Shown here: positions 12,501-24,725 of the stretch, in pieces
Numbering within the stretch: position 1 is the first letter of the stretch
Layout of the letters: every line of letters begins with the position of its first letter
Assembly (NCBI GenBank): GCA_934045905.1
Contig: OW203773.1
Span: 18,153,246 to 18,217,245 of the forward strand
Length of the DNA stretch: 64,000 bases
From: Leuctra nigra
Taxonomy: Eukaryota; Arthropoda; Insecta; Plecoptera; Leuctridae
Reading direction: 5' to 3'
Position numbers and translations under genes: made by a program
The notes under the pieces: generated by a model
Told to the model about the DNA's origin: nothing
The model's database searches: none
The model's input: only the letters and a program-made list of their open reading frames with translations

Positions 12501-15500
12501 GAGTTTGACAGCTGCCTGGTTGACAGTGCTGAGATGCATAAAGGAAGAATGTTTTTCGGTGTTTGTTATGTTATATCATCTCTGTATTTAAATGTAACTA
12601 ATTTTATTGGTATTCAACATTATTTTATGAATAATACTAAGAATAGCAGATCGTACGGAACTGTGTGTTGTGTTCCATTGAGCAAAAATAACACTAAATT
12701 TAGCCGTGAAGTGTCGTTTCACTACTTTCAAGGGACATTGATTTGAAGAAAGAATGAGGCGTGTGAGGCGAATTGGATCTCAGGGAAAATGTAGTAAATG
12801 GTCCCCTATTAAGAACCACAGAATATGTGGTGCACATTTTAACAAATCTGGTTATAAGAAATATGAAGAAAAATTGCCCTGTTTTTCCCCTAACAAAATG
12901 AATAAATGAATAAACCGAAATGAATAACCAATAGGTCAGATTGATTTGTTAATTAGTTATGTATACAGGAACATACTTTGTCACATTTTGTCAGAATTTC
13001 TGACAAAAATAAGATTTTCGGCTACCTACAAATGTCCTGTTTGTTAAGAGCCCAGGCTAATAATATCTACAATATTGGATTTACATCTTACACTAAAAAT
13101 TTTCAACAAAAACATAATTTATTGCGTCTTATCCATTCTTTCTTCAAATCAACGTCCCTTGAAAGTATTGAAACAACACTTCACTGCTAAATTTAGTGTT
13201 ATTTTTGCACAATGGAACACAACACATTGTTCCTTACGATCTGCTATTCTTAATATTATTCATAATTATGTTGAATACCAATAAAATTAGTTACATTTAA
13301 ATACAGAGATGATATAACATAATAAACACCGAAAACATTCTTCCTTTATGCATCTTAGCACTGTCAACCAGGCAGCTGTCAAACTCTTCACATCCTAAAC
13401 CCAGAATGCAATGTTGATAGTTGTAGATGGCGCTCGGGGTTTAAAATGTTGTCTATTGGAACAATGCTTTCGCAATTCTTCATGGAATATCAAAACAAGC
13501 TTATATTTAGCCCCAAACACATTTTTTCGTAGTAACCAATTCGGAAATGGCCTATTTTTTTAAAGGAATTAGTCATTGTTGCTCCGATATGTGTTAAAAG
13601 TTGTGTAAATAAACTAAAAAAACTAGTGATATCCCCATAAAAAAACACTCCGTGTAAAAATACCAGCCAAGTCTCTTCAACTTAAAAAAAAAAATGAAAT
13701 CTAAAAATTCTGCACTGAAAAGTAGTGATATCAAAAAATTTGCCAAGTCAAAACTTTATTTGAAAATCAAAAAATACTTGGCGCATCGTTTTTTTTAGGG
13801 CATTATAGGTATACTATGTATATGTATATTTCATGTATAATTTATAATTGGCTTATACTTCCAAGCTATTTATGTACACGATGCGCCAAGTATTTTTTGA
13901 TTTTCAAATAAAGTTTTGACTTGGCAAATTTTTTGATATCACTACTTTTCAGTGCAGAATTTTTAGATTTCATTTTTTTTTTAAGTTGAAGAGACTTGGC
14001 TGGTATTTTTACACGGAGTGTTTTTTTATGGGGATATGATATTACTGTGGACACAATATCAGATCAATCTGTTAAACGGTCATTATTAGTTTCATTTCGT
14101 TTGAAACTTTCTGCTCTAACTACCTTGCCTTGAACTAAAGATTCGATGTCGCTGTGAATTTGACAGCCAACACACAAAATGTCCCTAAAATTACAAAAAC
14201 TTTTGAAAATAACTACAAATTAGACTGAAAATTGGCAAAAATACCTTAAATGTTGCTACCAATTACCATGCGAAGTTTTTAGTTGGTCGGTCAATCGGCA
14301 ATACCCGCTGCACGAGAGCGGGTATTGCGTTGATTGTTTGAGTATCTCCTTGCAGCAGTCTGGTCGGGGGTCTCTTTGCTCCTTGATGCTTTATTATTAA
14401 CGACATTTTGTTTCAACCTTTTAGATTTAGCTTCGTCAGTTTCTTGATCTTCAATTTCACGCAGACGCTTTTTCGCCTTTATGGCTTTCATTCTAGCAGA
14501 AGTCTTTCCATTTTTCGGCATGTTTAAATAGGGATAAGATAGGTAATGAAAAAGTAAGAAGTAGAGTACCTACCTAATTAAAGTACAATAATATTTGTGT
14601 GATCAATGTTTGAAATGCACGAAATGTGTGCTCAAAGACGTAATGTATTCAATGTCGTAATGTTACGAAATGAATCTTGAACAAAACTTCGCAAATATGA
14701 AAATAAAGTAATCACCTTTCAACTAATAAGCGAAAGGAATCAAAGTTCCACACAAAAAACGGATCAGGTAAAATAGTAACTACCTAGTTTAGAAACGGAA
14801 TGAATCCAACGTTCCACAATTAAAATAAGACAACGTAATGTTTTGAACTGAATGAATCAAAACTTTCAAAAAAAAATAGCAACCTTCAAGGAAATGTCAG
14901 GCTAGACAGAAGCTCAGAAACGGAATAAATCCAACGTTTCCAAGAAGAAAATAATTTGAAATAATCAATCCCCTGGACAAAAACTGTAGATACCTAATAT
15001 CTATGCTTTAAAAGCGATTCAATTTTACTAATACCTTCACAAAGTACACCAAATTGCCAAAATTATCAACGAAAAGAAGCAAAATGCAGGAGAGATTTGG
15101 AATGACGTGTGAACGCTAGAAGAGAACAAACGCCACTCAATGATATTATTGAAATGTGAGCTTATGTTTCTAATCCCTCCTGGATGCAAAATCAGCCAAG
15201 TAGAAACACGGGAGGCACGGCCATTAGAACTACGAATTGACGAAAAGACAATCAAGGTCCTTAAAAACTCGAAATGATTTGTTGGAAACTATGATCCAAA
15301 TTGAACTATTCAAATTTGATCAACTCAATAAACATAAAAATATCTGCTTTTCACTAAAAAAACTGTACATACCATCAAAACACTCTTGTACCTAAAGCAA
15401 ATCAGATTCAGTTGCATTGGAAAGACATTCATTTTCAATGTTTCATTTCTGACAGCTATTAAAAATGTCAATAAGTGCATACTTTCTTGACAGATTCGGC

Positions 15501-18500
15501 TGAAAATTTGTAAAATAAGTGACATTGTTGGTCTTACTGACCATGCTAAATATGAGTTTGATCACATTTCTCGAAGACCATTTTCATTTTTAAGGCTATC
15601 AGGAGATACTTATTTTAACAATGAACCAATGGATGGATTTCAAAAAAAAATTGGGTCTGCAAACAGAGAAGGTTGTCTTTACATGTGTGCAAAATTTCAG
15701 GTCGATCGGTGAAACGGTGCGACTTCCATTGCTTCCTTTAGCATACAAAAAAAAAAACAAAAAAAACAAAAAAAAAAACAGAGGTCCGTGCTAAAAGAGC
15801 CAAATGGAGTCGCTCGCTTCGCTCACTCAAAAATGTAAAAAAATTACTAAATCATTTGAGAATCAGTAAATTTATTAAAAAATATAGGTAAAAAAGGCAG
15901 TAAGAATCAAAAAAATATGTAAGTTTGCAAAAATAAAAAAATCATACAAAAATCGATAAAAAAAATAAAGTTATTTTCAAAAAATCATAAACAAGAAAAT
16001 TATAAAAATTCAAAAGATTATAAAAGAGTTTACTAAAATCCCTCGATTGACGCACACTGTGGTGATCATCTAAAGCAGATACTCGTACCTCTTGTGTCAA
16101 TTGGTCACATATCCAACAGTAGAAGCCGATAATTATTGTTACAAAGGCAAGTGTAACGAGAACGACCCATGTCATTGCGTCAAATGTTGGAACCTAGAGA
16201 ACAAATAGCTATGTATATTTATAGTTATCAATAGAGACGGGATAGTTATGCAGTAACATAATATTTCAAAAGCATTTTAGAGTCATGTGACTTGAGATGG
16301 ATGCGTTTCAAGTTTTAAAAATGCAAATAAAGCAAACTTGATGTTGCATATTTTGCATAATATATTGGCGCTTTTTGGAAAAATTGCATAAAACGTGCAT
16401 AAAACGGCTATGATAGTGCATATTCGTGCATAAACATTTTTTTTTAACTTTTCTGTAATTTTCCCTAATATGTTTTGGTTTACAAGTATTTTTTCAATGC
16501 ATGAGTGACTTATTTTAAAAACACTAATTCCGAAATAAAAAGTGGCTAGATAATAAAGTAGAAATCGCGCAGAAACGCACCAAATTAATTGCAGAAATCA
16601 ATTTTTTTTCCGGGGCTATGCGCCCCGGACCCGCGAGGTGCTGGGGGTCCCGTTCCCCAGACCCCCCTTTGTTTCCGTGGACAATCGCATTTCCCGTCAT
16701 ACGTATTTTACGCGCCAAAGTAGTCCACACAATCCAAAGTTGGCGACCTCAGTTAATTTGGTAGTGCATATAAAAATGCATATTTCTGATGATAGTGCAT
16801 AAATCGTGCATATTTGGGGGGGGAGGGATTAATAGTGCATAAGTGCATGCATATTTTGGGGTTTTATACTGCTTAACTATCCTAACCTTAGTTATCAATA
16901 ATGTTGAAACATTTTGGTACTTATGCAATTTTACTTATGTATTTACCAATGTGACATAGATGATGGCCAATGATGATGCTACAAGACCGAAGAGAAGACC
17001 GCATATGATCATCGGTTGTAATGTGGGAATTGCATCATTATATTCTCTGAAACATATTTTGTCATTTGCTTTAAATGTAGGTATATTCTACGAAGTGCAT
17101 TTTTGTATATTATTATAAACCTACATACATAATGTAATCTTTATTAATCTTTCGTAGCCCATAATAACAAGTATATTCAATAATTTTCGGTATTGCTACG
17201 TTTATTAACAAGAGAAACATACAACGTTTCACCTGCTCCTGACATACTTCTTCAGGTAGGTAATTAAAATAATGAACACAGCAAATTATTATATAAAATA
17301 TTGAAAAACGTTCTGAAAATCCAGTTGATTAAAAGTTACATAGAAAACAATTAAATGTGTTATTATATTATATATCTAAGTTATTCAAATTGATATGTAA
17401 GAATGACCTTCAGGCTAAATCTCACCATGAAAAGAAAGAAGATAAACAAAAATGAATGTCTTTGTACTGAAGATGTGAAGAATAAGCCTACCTGATCAGC
17501 TCCTGATGATGCTGGATGCATTCCTTCAAACGTCTCTCCATCTCCAAGTCAAGCTCACGCTTCTCTTCATCAGTGTTACATCTGATTGGATACCGATGCG
17601 CTCCAATCACATTCCAAGCCCGCGTTCTCTCAAATGATGTTGGTACAATATTTGTTCCAACTTGAACAATCACAGCTGGTGTTCGACTGTTCTCAGTCTT
17701 CTGGCGACGCTTGGCCATGATGTGCTCGAGACTGTCAGCTCGGATATTCAACAACTTGTCGCACAGTACTTGGAATTGGCAAATCATTTGAATAATCCAT
17801 GCAAATACAACTAATTGCACTACGCATGTAAGATAGAATGAACCTACCCATGATACTACGTGAAACGTAACAGACATTTCTTTTAGAGGAGTCGATTTGA
17901 AACTGTCGGGATAGTAGCAACTGAAAATGCAAATTTTAATGATTATTAATTGTCATTGATGGAAGGGGAAACATTAAAATATGAAGTCACGAGTGGCTGA
18001 AGGAGCTCTTTGTCAATTCACCATTTAGGATGAAGAGAAGATTGGGGAGAAGGCAGAGATGAGAAGAACAGATAAGATTGGATGTTGAAGAGAGAGGACA
18101 GAACTATGGTGGTTGAGAAAGAAAGATGGTGGGAAGATGAAGAACGAAGGAAGTGGTAAAGAAGAAGAAGAAGCAGATGAAAGTGAAGACGATGGAAAAG
18201 AATCAGAAGACTCGAGTTTACATTAACATCTGGACTGGCAAACCGGCATTTCTGATGTAACGTACTATTGCATAGTTTCAAAATGCTTTTACTGACTGCC
18301 AAGAAATAGAAAGGAAAAAAGTGTATTTAAGTAACTTTGGTTTGCATTGATGATGGAAACTTTGACCTTATAGTATCTCAAACCCTGTATTTTAAACATA
18401 TCTCCTTCACAACTCAATGTCTTCAATTGTACGTACCCTTCGGTTGCGTCCTCTAGTGTCAATAGGAACATCAATGTAGCAACGCCAAGGAGACAAATAG

Positions 18501-20934
18501 AGGAGAATATCACAGGCATGAGGCGTCTGATTACGTTCTTTATGAACCTCGTTCTCTTTCCTACCATCATACGATGTATTTCTTTCTCAATTGAGTAGTT
18601 TCTGTATATTTTCTCTAAACAATCTTCAATACGCAGTATCTTATCTGGGTCCATGCAGCAAATAAGAATGCACAGAGTCATCATTGCCACAGTACTCTGG
18701 AGAACTATTAACTTGGGCAGAACGTGTATTGTGATGTGGTCCCAGTTCATAGCGAAGTACAAGGGGCGAAGGACGATGGCTTCGTAACATTGCGCGGCTG
18801 CGAACATGCGTGGAAGAATGTATCGTAGACGACTAATGGCGCTGCTCTTCTTCTTTTCCCTTAACATTCCTGGGAGAGAGATGAGATAATTAGGGAAGAT
18901 TTTAGGGAAGAAGGACCCATAGTTTTGAGAATTTAAAAATGAACGGCAAGATGAAAAGATTTTCCTCCTCCGGGATTTGAACCCGGCTCCTCTGAATGTC
19001 TAGCCCATTGCTCTACCAGCTGAGCTATGGAGGCGATACGATATCATACAGATTTTTTCGATTTATTTTTTATTTTTATAACAAACAATGAAAATAATTT
19101 GTTTATTTATTTATATTCAAAACGTTACATCCCTCCTCTTTCAACACTCTTTTAGTATTTGCAGGTATTTTGAATGTCTCTTTAAAACACAAATTACTCA
19201 GTTTGTCTTTTTTTGCCGGTTAAAATATCTCGAGAATCACATAACCAATATTTCTGAAATATGTTACACTTATAAACACTCGAACAAATAATAAACGGTA
19301 TTCGAAAGAAAAGTATTGTCTGATAAAGGTTTGATGGCATCATCCCATGAAGTCTGTGCTAATGCATTATCTAACTCTAGAAGGTGAGCTCTGATTTCAT
19401 TGATAATAACAAGGATTGATTGTCAATAAACCTGACCAGCAGCCAATCCGTTTTGAATAAACATCGGTTTTTATAAGGATTTAGTATACCTACATGTATT
19501 TGGGACACACGATGAACCTATTCAAACATTAATTTAAAATACAGTATTATTTAAGCGAAAGTAATTAATGTGTACAAATTATGTAAATAACCAAGCATCA
19601 ATTAACAATTAAAATAAAATGTGTTTTTTCAAATTTGCGAATTTATTTTAGGTTTTCCGTCTACCTTATACGTTGATGAACATATGGTAGAAATTTGAGT
19701 TTACATAGTTTTTCAAAGATACTGTGAGTTTTGTGATTTTTTGACAATTAAAGATGGAACCGTTTGACCGATCAACTTTTGCATAGTTTTGCATATTTTT
19801 TGTAGTTACTGGAACCAACATCTATGCATTTTTTACAGTTTTCACACTAATCTGTGAAGCAATTTTGCCGCGTTTTGCAGGCACATTTTTGGATACGATT
19901 GGAGACAAAATGGGTTGACGAAATGATTTGAAATTTTGACCATGACTAGATAAAGGACAAACTTAGGGTTATCCCTTACTAAATTTTCAATTTTTCGCTT
20001 CGTTGTATTAATTAGTCGATTTTGGGTGAAAAATTTCACATTTTCTTGTCTCGCTAGGTGCCGTATGAAATTTAATTTAAAAATGTGCCTAGTGATAACA
20101 CTGAGTTTGTATTTTATCCAATCATGATAAAATTTGAGGTCAATTGATTAACATGTTTGGTCTCCAATCGTATCGGAAATTTTATCGTTTTGCGCGGTTT
20201 TGTTGAATAACCGGCGCCTAATTAACAAGGCACGAAGAAAAAATGAAAAAGTTCTATACCATTCAGACTGATCATGTGAACATCTTATAAAAGTTACACC
20301 CACTAATATAAGAACTTTTCTCTCTCAAATTTCTAAAACGGCCGAGCGCTTGTATCACCTTAAATACAAAGTTATTGACAATTTACGCAAAGATTTTTGG
20401 AAGTAAAATTAAAATATTTATTACTGCCACATCGACGCATTTCGTTCAGTTATTTGCAAGGTCTCTAGAGCAGATACATGGAAACGCATAATGAATTCGC
20501 ATCAAATACGGAGGCTCGATTATAAACGCGTTAAAAAAATCATGTAGGAACTACCGAGTCATTTATGGATTGAATGAGCTGAAATTACAGCTATATGTTT
20601 AGGTTGTTTCACAGCACTGACCAACAAGAAATTATTAGGCACTAGGTATATTTTTTTACTAAAAATATTTTTGTCAAAATGTATTTCAAGTTGATATTTT
20701 TTTTAAATTTTGCGAGAAATATCGTGATCATTTTCGAGATTTAAAATTTAAAAACTCGCATGTGTGACCTACATTTGAATTTGTTTACTCACCCAACTTT
20801 CTGATGAAACGCACAACATCGTACGTAGGACCATCTTCTTGGTCATAATCTTGCTCCATGGTTTGCAGCCAGCTTCCGAAGAGATTTAAGCTATTGCGTC
20901 TTCTCCTGCAGTTGTTTTCACTGAAGTGTCGCAT
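9534..20934 (-). CDS. Odorant receptor (7tm_6), complete, 7 exons, 476 residues
   Basis: Exons in order of transcription: 20793-20934, 18437-18869, 17492-17920, 16947-17046, 16089-16193, 11001-11156, 9534-9599. All splice phases agree and give 1431 nt to TAG. The product would be a seven-transmembrane insect odorant receptor that pairs with Orco to form a ligand-gated cation channel in olfactory neurons. Evidence is the C-terminal hallmark order YCWICDQLTQE, AVYGCDWFE, MISRVNQPLVVKAAGF and the short last exon with CHSSYTMLS, together with hydrophobic stretches in exons 2-5. The first ATG follows two in-frame TGA codons, which supports the start. 476 residues is long for the family (usually about 370-420); the N-terminal 50 residues are basic and unusual. 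The exon 2 donor (GTACGT, 18431-18436) was chosen because it alone fits phase and leads into CYYPDS. The ligand cannot be predicted. Confidence 0.88.
9950..10090. repeat. Fragment of dispersed family X, reverse orientation
   Basis: Matches the internal phrases of family X on the opposite strand: ACCGTTTGACCGATCAAC, GGTCATTGGGACCAAC and CAGACTAATCTGTC. A similar fragment is at 19745-19860. Both lie in or near receptor introns and have no ends of their own. Confidence 0.55.
10475..10921. mobile_element. GGAACC-ended element (copy 2, diverged)
   Basis: It has the same layout as 5681-6172: GGGACTAGAACC at the left, degraded GGTTTAAGTCCC at the right, hexamer arrays inside both ends, and a shared middle with TTGGGTTCC, TTAGACATT and GTAAGTTCCCAAAAGT. 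It lies in the last intron of the odorant receptor gene. No clear target duplication remains, so it is the older of the two copies. Confidence 0.7.
11684..14034 (-). mobile_element. Composite palindrome-plus-hairpin element Y, copy 1
   Basis: In the minus orientation it starts TCCCCATAAAAAAACACTCC at 14034, runs through a palindrome with arms of about 165 bp (13866-14034 and 13632-13800), then a body with repeated CCGGAAGTGACGTCA-like phrases, and ends in the hairpin GTGGAGC-GACC-GCTCCAC followed by TAG (11684-11687 read as CTAG). Copy 2 (55989-57287) has the same order with unbroken homology across the palindrome/body junction. ATCATA flanks both ends here. Copy 1 is interrupted by the THAP foldback element. 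Confidence 0.7.
12432..13456 (+). mobile_element. Foldback element carrying THAP-domain fragments
   Basis: Ends ATAGACAACATT and its reverse complement. Arms 12432-12755 and 13128-13456 are long diverged inverted repeats. Both arms encode the N-terminal half of a THAP zinc-binding domain (CCVPLSKNNTKFS...VSFHYF; CxxC-type start), each with the same 1-nt frameshift just after it. The left arm alone continues with the second half (SKWSP, RICGAHF) at about 12755-12905, ending at TGA. THAP domains head the transposases of P-type elements, so this is probably a non-autonomous derivative of one. It is inserted in element Y: the right-hand flank resumes at TTGGAACAATGC. Confidence 0.75.
14291..14521 (-). 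pseudogene. N-terminal fragment of a Helitron-type protein
   Basis: 76 codons from ATG to TGA. The composition (Lys/Arg/Glu-rich, with SKETPDQTAARR and NTRSRAAG) is like the leader of Helitron Rep-helicase proteins in insects, which hold repeated ETPEQ..AARR blocks. There is no Rep or helicase domain, and the stop lies where the sequence returns to ordinary family X. It is on the same strand as the X orientation defined by the CTAG end. The function is lost; assignment rests on motif style only. Confidence 0.5.
16330..16870. repeat. Element with GTGCATA repeats at both ends
   Basis: GTGCATA or TGCATAA recurs about six times in 16345-16435 and about six times in 16763-16855. Between them is a GC-rich core with CCGGGGC..GCCCCGG and a G-run hairpin (16608-16670). 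Open frames across it do not look coding. Probably a decayed DNA transposon in receptor intron 4. Confidence 0.5.
17160..17345 (-). mobile_element. Remnant of a Penelope-like 3' tail with a decayed hammerhead motif
   Basis: On the minus strand 17260-17218 reads TACCTGAAGAAG ... GGTGAAACGTTGTA: an intact CTGAAGA core, GAAACGTT, and a short TAC/GTA stem, but stem II no longer pairs well. The sequence around it (CGGTATTGCTACGTTTATT, AACACAGCAA) matches the tail of the element at 34385-36664. Confidence 0.65.
18964..19034 (-). pseudogene. tRNA-like sequence, probably a pseudogene or SINE head
   Basis: Reads GCCTCCATAGCTCAGCTGG at its 5' end (A box) with the B box GGGTTCAAATCCC and a matching acceptor end AGGAGG. 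The T arm (CCGGG/CCCGG) pairs well but the anticodon stem does not, so no anticodon can be named. It lies in the first intron of the odorant receptor. Confidence 0.6.
19856..20208. mobile_element. Inverted-repeat MITE
   Basis: Arms share GATACGATTGGAGAC and GTTTTGC..CGCGG (19856-19945 against 20135-20208 in reverse complement). A partial copy of one arm is at 58312-58384. No ORF. Confidence 0.65.
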
Positions 20935-23352
20935 TGCACCATTCTGATTTATTCATCATAACTCATTCTCAGAACCAGATTATTTTTTTGTTTTTGTGCG
21001 TGTTTCAAATTTCTGAATTTATTTTATGTTGAACTCGATTTCAACAACAAATACATTTTTATGACAACACTTTTTTCGGTTTCCATTTAGAATTCGAAGA
21101 GCGCTTTTGCTCCCATACAATAATAATAAAATCCTCAAATATATGCTTTCACAGTGCTGTAATAAATCACCAAAATCGTATTCTAGCATATCTGTTCCTC
21201 AGAGTTAGAAGGTCGGAAGTCCCATCGATTTGCGTTGCACACATTTAGTAATAATCAAATCAAATGCCATTTGCATTATTATGAAAAAAATACATATATA
21301 TATATATTGAAGTATTATATTCAAACACAAAATGAGACATGTCACTATACAAATAGTTGGATGATGGCATACGATTTTTATACGAAGACCCTCGTATAAT
21401 TACAGGTCTTTTGAGCTCACCTCAAGAATAATTTAAATTGACTTCCAGCCTTCTTCCTCTAGGGAGCAACAATTGCTACATCTAATTGAGCACATACATT
21501 TATATAAAGAGAGTATTGATCCTCATAGCTAATGATTTTACAACTTGATTAATTGTTTAATACTTTTCGAATAACAGTGTTCAAATGCAAGAATTTCATT
21601 GTAGGTAATAATCTGATCAGCAAACTCATCGACTACGTTTTTACGACTTACCGTACATTGTCAGAATTTGTAATGATACGCTGTGCGTGCCTAATGCTCT
21701 ACCACCTGAGCTATAACTTCCCCGTAACTATTATTATTGTGTAAAATAATGAATGTTCTATTAATTCTTCAAAAGTATGACTACACATCTTTGATGTCAA
21801 ATAATTCCCTAGTAATGGAGCCTGGAATTATAACAGCTAGTTTCATTGGCCTCAATGCCAGCAATCGATGAACCAATTCAAAGCTTCTAAAATTGTTAGT
21901 AGTGATTACGATAAAACTACAATAGTTGTAAAAGTTTGAATTGACCAATTTTATAAGTTTTGAAACACTTTTCTAGTAAATTGTATAAAATATACAATAT
22001 TACTATTGAAACAAGTCACTTGTTTTCAAAACTAGGTACTAAAAAAAAGTTTTGTTACTGTCAATCGCTACCTACGTAAGTTAAGCAATTTTACAATTTA
22101 AATAATTTAGCAGTTTTACATTGGTACCAAATTGAAGGTGAATCGAGTCGGAATAGCTTATCAGTAATATTATAAAATTATAAGTTTGATATATCACAAC
22201 TAAATTAGAACAATTTTGTTATGACGATCAACAACACTTGACATTTACTTTAACAATCTCAATGTCTCGCCCAATCGTCTGTGATCTTCTTTTAGAAATG
22301 ATTTTACAATGTTCTTTGGCAATTACTTTTGATATTTTTTTAAGACCCAATGGAATTATAACTTATCTAAATCATTTGTATTTTTTTCATCTTTTTATTT
22401 TCTGTTATCTCATGAAGCTCACGCACGCGTAATCATCAGATTTTAGGTAATCATAAACTAAATTTAATGAAAATAATAATAAAAAAGCTCAAATAAAATA
22501 AACTAAAGTTAAAAGGTTCACTATATTTATATTAACAAATTTTTTACAACGCTACTTTTCTTATAATTAGTGCGGAAGATGTACACTATTTTGTGGTTCT
22601 TGCACAAAGTTCAATTCTGATTGGAAATAATTGCAATTTTAAATAAAGAAAATAAATTCTTCTCTAGTTGAGCGATTTTGATACTCAATTTAAAAAAAAA
22701 ATGCAATTTTATGACACAGGTTATGAACTATTACCACTATTATTGCATAGTTAGATATATTTTTTTAATTGTTGTAGAATAAATTTTTGTCAAACAAATT
22801 AAAAATTACACTTCGTTAATTTGTTGTATGAAAACTAAGAGACCCACATTTTTTCTAGAGGTTCATACCTTAAGTTACATCATACCTACACAATTAAAAA
22901 ATATTTGACTACTGTATCCTTACCCACGATATGATTTAAAAAAGGGAACATTTTTTCATTGTTAAAATGTTTCAACAATGCACGTGAGGAGATATTTTTT
23001 TTCTAATCTGTACATTGATATAACATAGTGTTTAAAAATTACGACCTTTACTTAAACAATTAGGATTTTAGAGCCAAGTGTATGATTCTATCTGTTTGTA
23101 AATCACACTACAAAATCAATAAAAATATGGTTTTGTTAGGGATAACATTACAGTGCATTTATTTATAATGTTAACAATGTGAGCACAAATCTAGGCACTG
23201 CTAACATCACATAAAAGTAAAGAGGAAAATTACCCTAAACAAAATTGATATTTTAACTCCAACGTAAAAAACTAATTATACATTACATAAGAACTCTACA
23301 TGAAAATGAAGCACGATATGTAAAAACTTTTTGATGCAATTTTTATCACACT
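20935..23352. other. Upstream of the odorant receptor: no gene seen
   Basis: AT-rich. The receptor promoter should lie in the first few hundred bases, but no motif can be assigned. At 21683-21715 a short piece of a tRNA-like A-box region (TAGCTCAGGTGGTAGAGCAT, minus strand) remains. A (TA)n run is at 21293-21307. Confidence 0.5.
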
Positions 23353-23770
23353 AAAAGATATTAGCGACCCATTCAAGCTTAATAGACTAAATAATGGCAT
23401 ACTTTCCTTTACGAAAAAATATTATACTATCATTTTAATTATAGTTATAATTAATTGTAATGTTTTTGTACCATTATCTACAATACAATATAATTATTAT
23501 TACACATATTAGAATACAAATTATATTTTCCACTACAAACTATAATAAATTATAATATTTTATTATAATACAATTATTTATAATTAAATAATGATTTTCA
23601 TTACATCATATATTTTTTTTCGAAGGGTAGGAGTGCACCCTACCCTCCGGTACGATTAAAAAATAATCGTATATAAAACTTTGAGTTCGTACCACAGATC
23701 ATAGTGTAGAACTTCAGTATGGCATTATTTAGTCTATTGAGCTTAAAAGGGTAGCTAATATTAGATTTGA
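23353..23770. mobile_element. Foldback/MITE of about 420 bp
   Basis: Arms 23353-23407 and 23716-23770 are inverted copies around GCTTAATAGACTAAATAATG. The inside is AT-rich and contains a small hairpin GGTAGGAGTGCACCCTACC (23626-23644). No ORF. Confidence 0.6.
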
Positions 23771-24008
23771 AGGGTACATGGGAAAAACGCCATTAGTCCA
23801 TTTTGTAAAAAAAATGTGTCATCTTGCAGTGATTTTTATGAGCTTTCAGAATATTCCTTCGAGTTTTAGAAATTATTCCTACAAATTGTCTGGAAAAAAG
23901 CAATTCAAATATCAATCTGTAAGGAAGATCAATAGTAAGTTTCAACATAAAACTTCCGTTTATCTCAGTTTCATCCGAATGTGACTTATAGCGTTATTAC
24001 CCGGCACC
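23771..24008. mobile_element. Element Z, uninterrupted copy (empty site)
   Basis: Ends AAGGGTACATGGG and CCCGGCACCCTT are imperfect inverted repeats. The interior matches the flanks of the GGAACC element in the FAR intron, with TCTCAGTTTCATCCGAATG in place of the duplicated target, so it is the paralogous empty site. Confidence 0.65.
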
Positions 24009-24634
24009 CTTCGTTTCTATAATTGTGTTAGTGTGAAGACAAAATGTCAATAAAACAACCAGCATATCATTATCTTACAGCAAATATTTATACAAATCGA
24101 TTCCAGATATTTTCGAAGCAACAGACAATAATTATTTTCAGGGAAATAGTCAAAAGATTTCATCTTGGTCAATCACCAGCTATGACACTGATTTTCGCCT
24201 CAAATTATTAAATTTTTTATTCCTCTAGAACTAATTATAACGTTCTAAGTAACTACGTATCACTTTATTATATTTATATTTATTATTTTAACATTTAGGG
24301 TGCATATTAAAAGTCCTAGCCATTTCGAATGTCGTCAATTTTACATTTCGGTACCTACTGAAATACATTCTACCAACTTCTTAATATTATAATTACGACT
24401 AACAAATAGAATAGTGAATGAGATGAAAATCGCTGATCTTAAATCATAATAAGAACAGCACACCACAACGTCAATGTTTAAATCCAGTTGTAGAACATTT
24501 CAGAAAATCACTCTAGAAAGAAAGTTATATCAAATCACTTCCAGTTAATGTTTACAAATACATGGTTAATAAAACCAAGTTTCAAAAATTTATTTGAACT
24601 TGATGCACAACAGGGAAGTTCCATCGTGTAAGAG

Positions 24635-24640
24635 TTTATT
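24635..24640 (-). promoter_or_regulatory. Likely poly(A) signal AATAAA of ZF-A
   Basis: AATAAA on the minus strand about 90 nt after the ZF-A stop. The rest of 24009-24725 shows nothing else. Confidence 0.4.
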
Positions 24641-24725
24641 TTAAAACCACAACACAAAATTACTACGAATTCGTAAAAAAAAAAAAAAAGGAATCATCCT
24701 ACATTGAATTGAACATCGGGAACAT

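Larger units (their letters stand above)
11404..15830 (-). mobile_element. Helitron-like family X, copy 1, broken by insertions
   Basis: In the minus orientation it begins TTGAGTGAGCGAAGCGAGCG (15830) and ends CTAG (11404). Comparison with the uninterrupted copy at 60885-61721 shows that 11404-11683 and 14035-14290 are one continuous element split by element Y. From 14291 to about 15320 it also holds sequence missing from other copies, including the start of a Helitron-type ORF on the same strand. It lies in the sixth intron of the odorant receptor. Confidence 0.7.

Noticed and set aside
14530..15320. Possible CRISPR-like repeats (AACGGAATGAATCCAACGTT recurring)
   Set aside because: Two or three loose repeats in a eukaryotic transposon leader, with no regular spacing.
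16524..16730. 68-codon minus-strand frame over the GC-rich core
   Set aside because: The GC-rich hairpin core of a repeat element; no domain is recognised.
18018..18302. 94-codon frame between receptor exons 2 and 3
   Set aside because: It reads a purine-rich (GAAGAA) intron tract; it has no signature and the receptor splices across it.
18301..18436. Continuing odorant receptor exon 2 to the end of its open frame
   Set aside because: The added 46 residues have no counterpart in the family, and the GTACGT donor at 18436 gives the right phase into CYYPDS.
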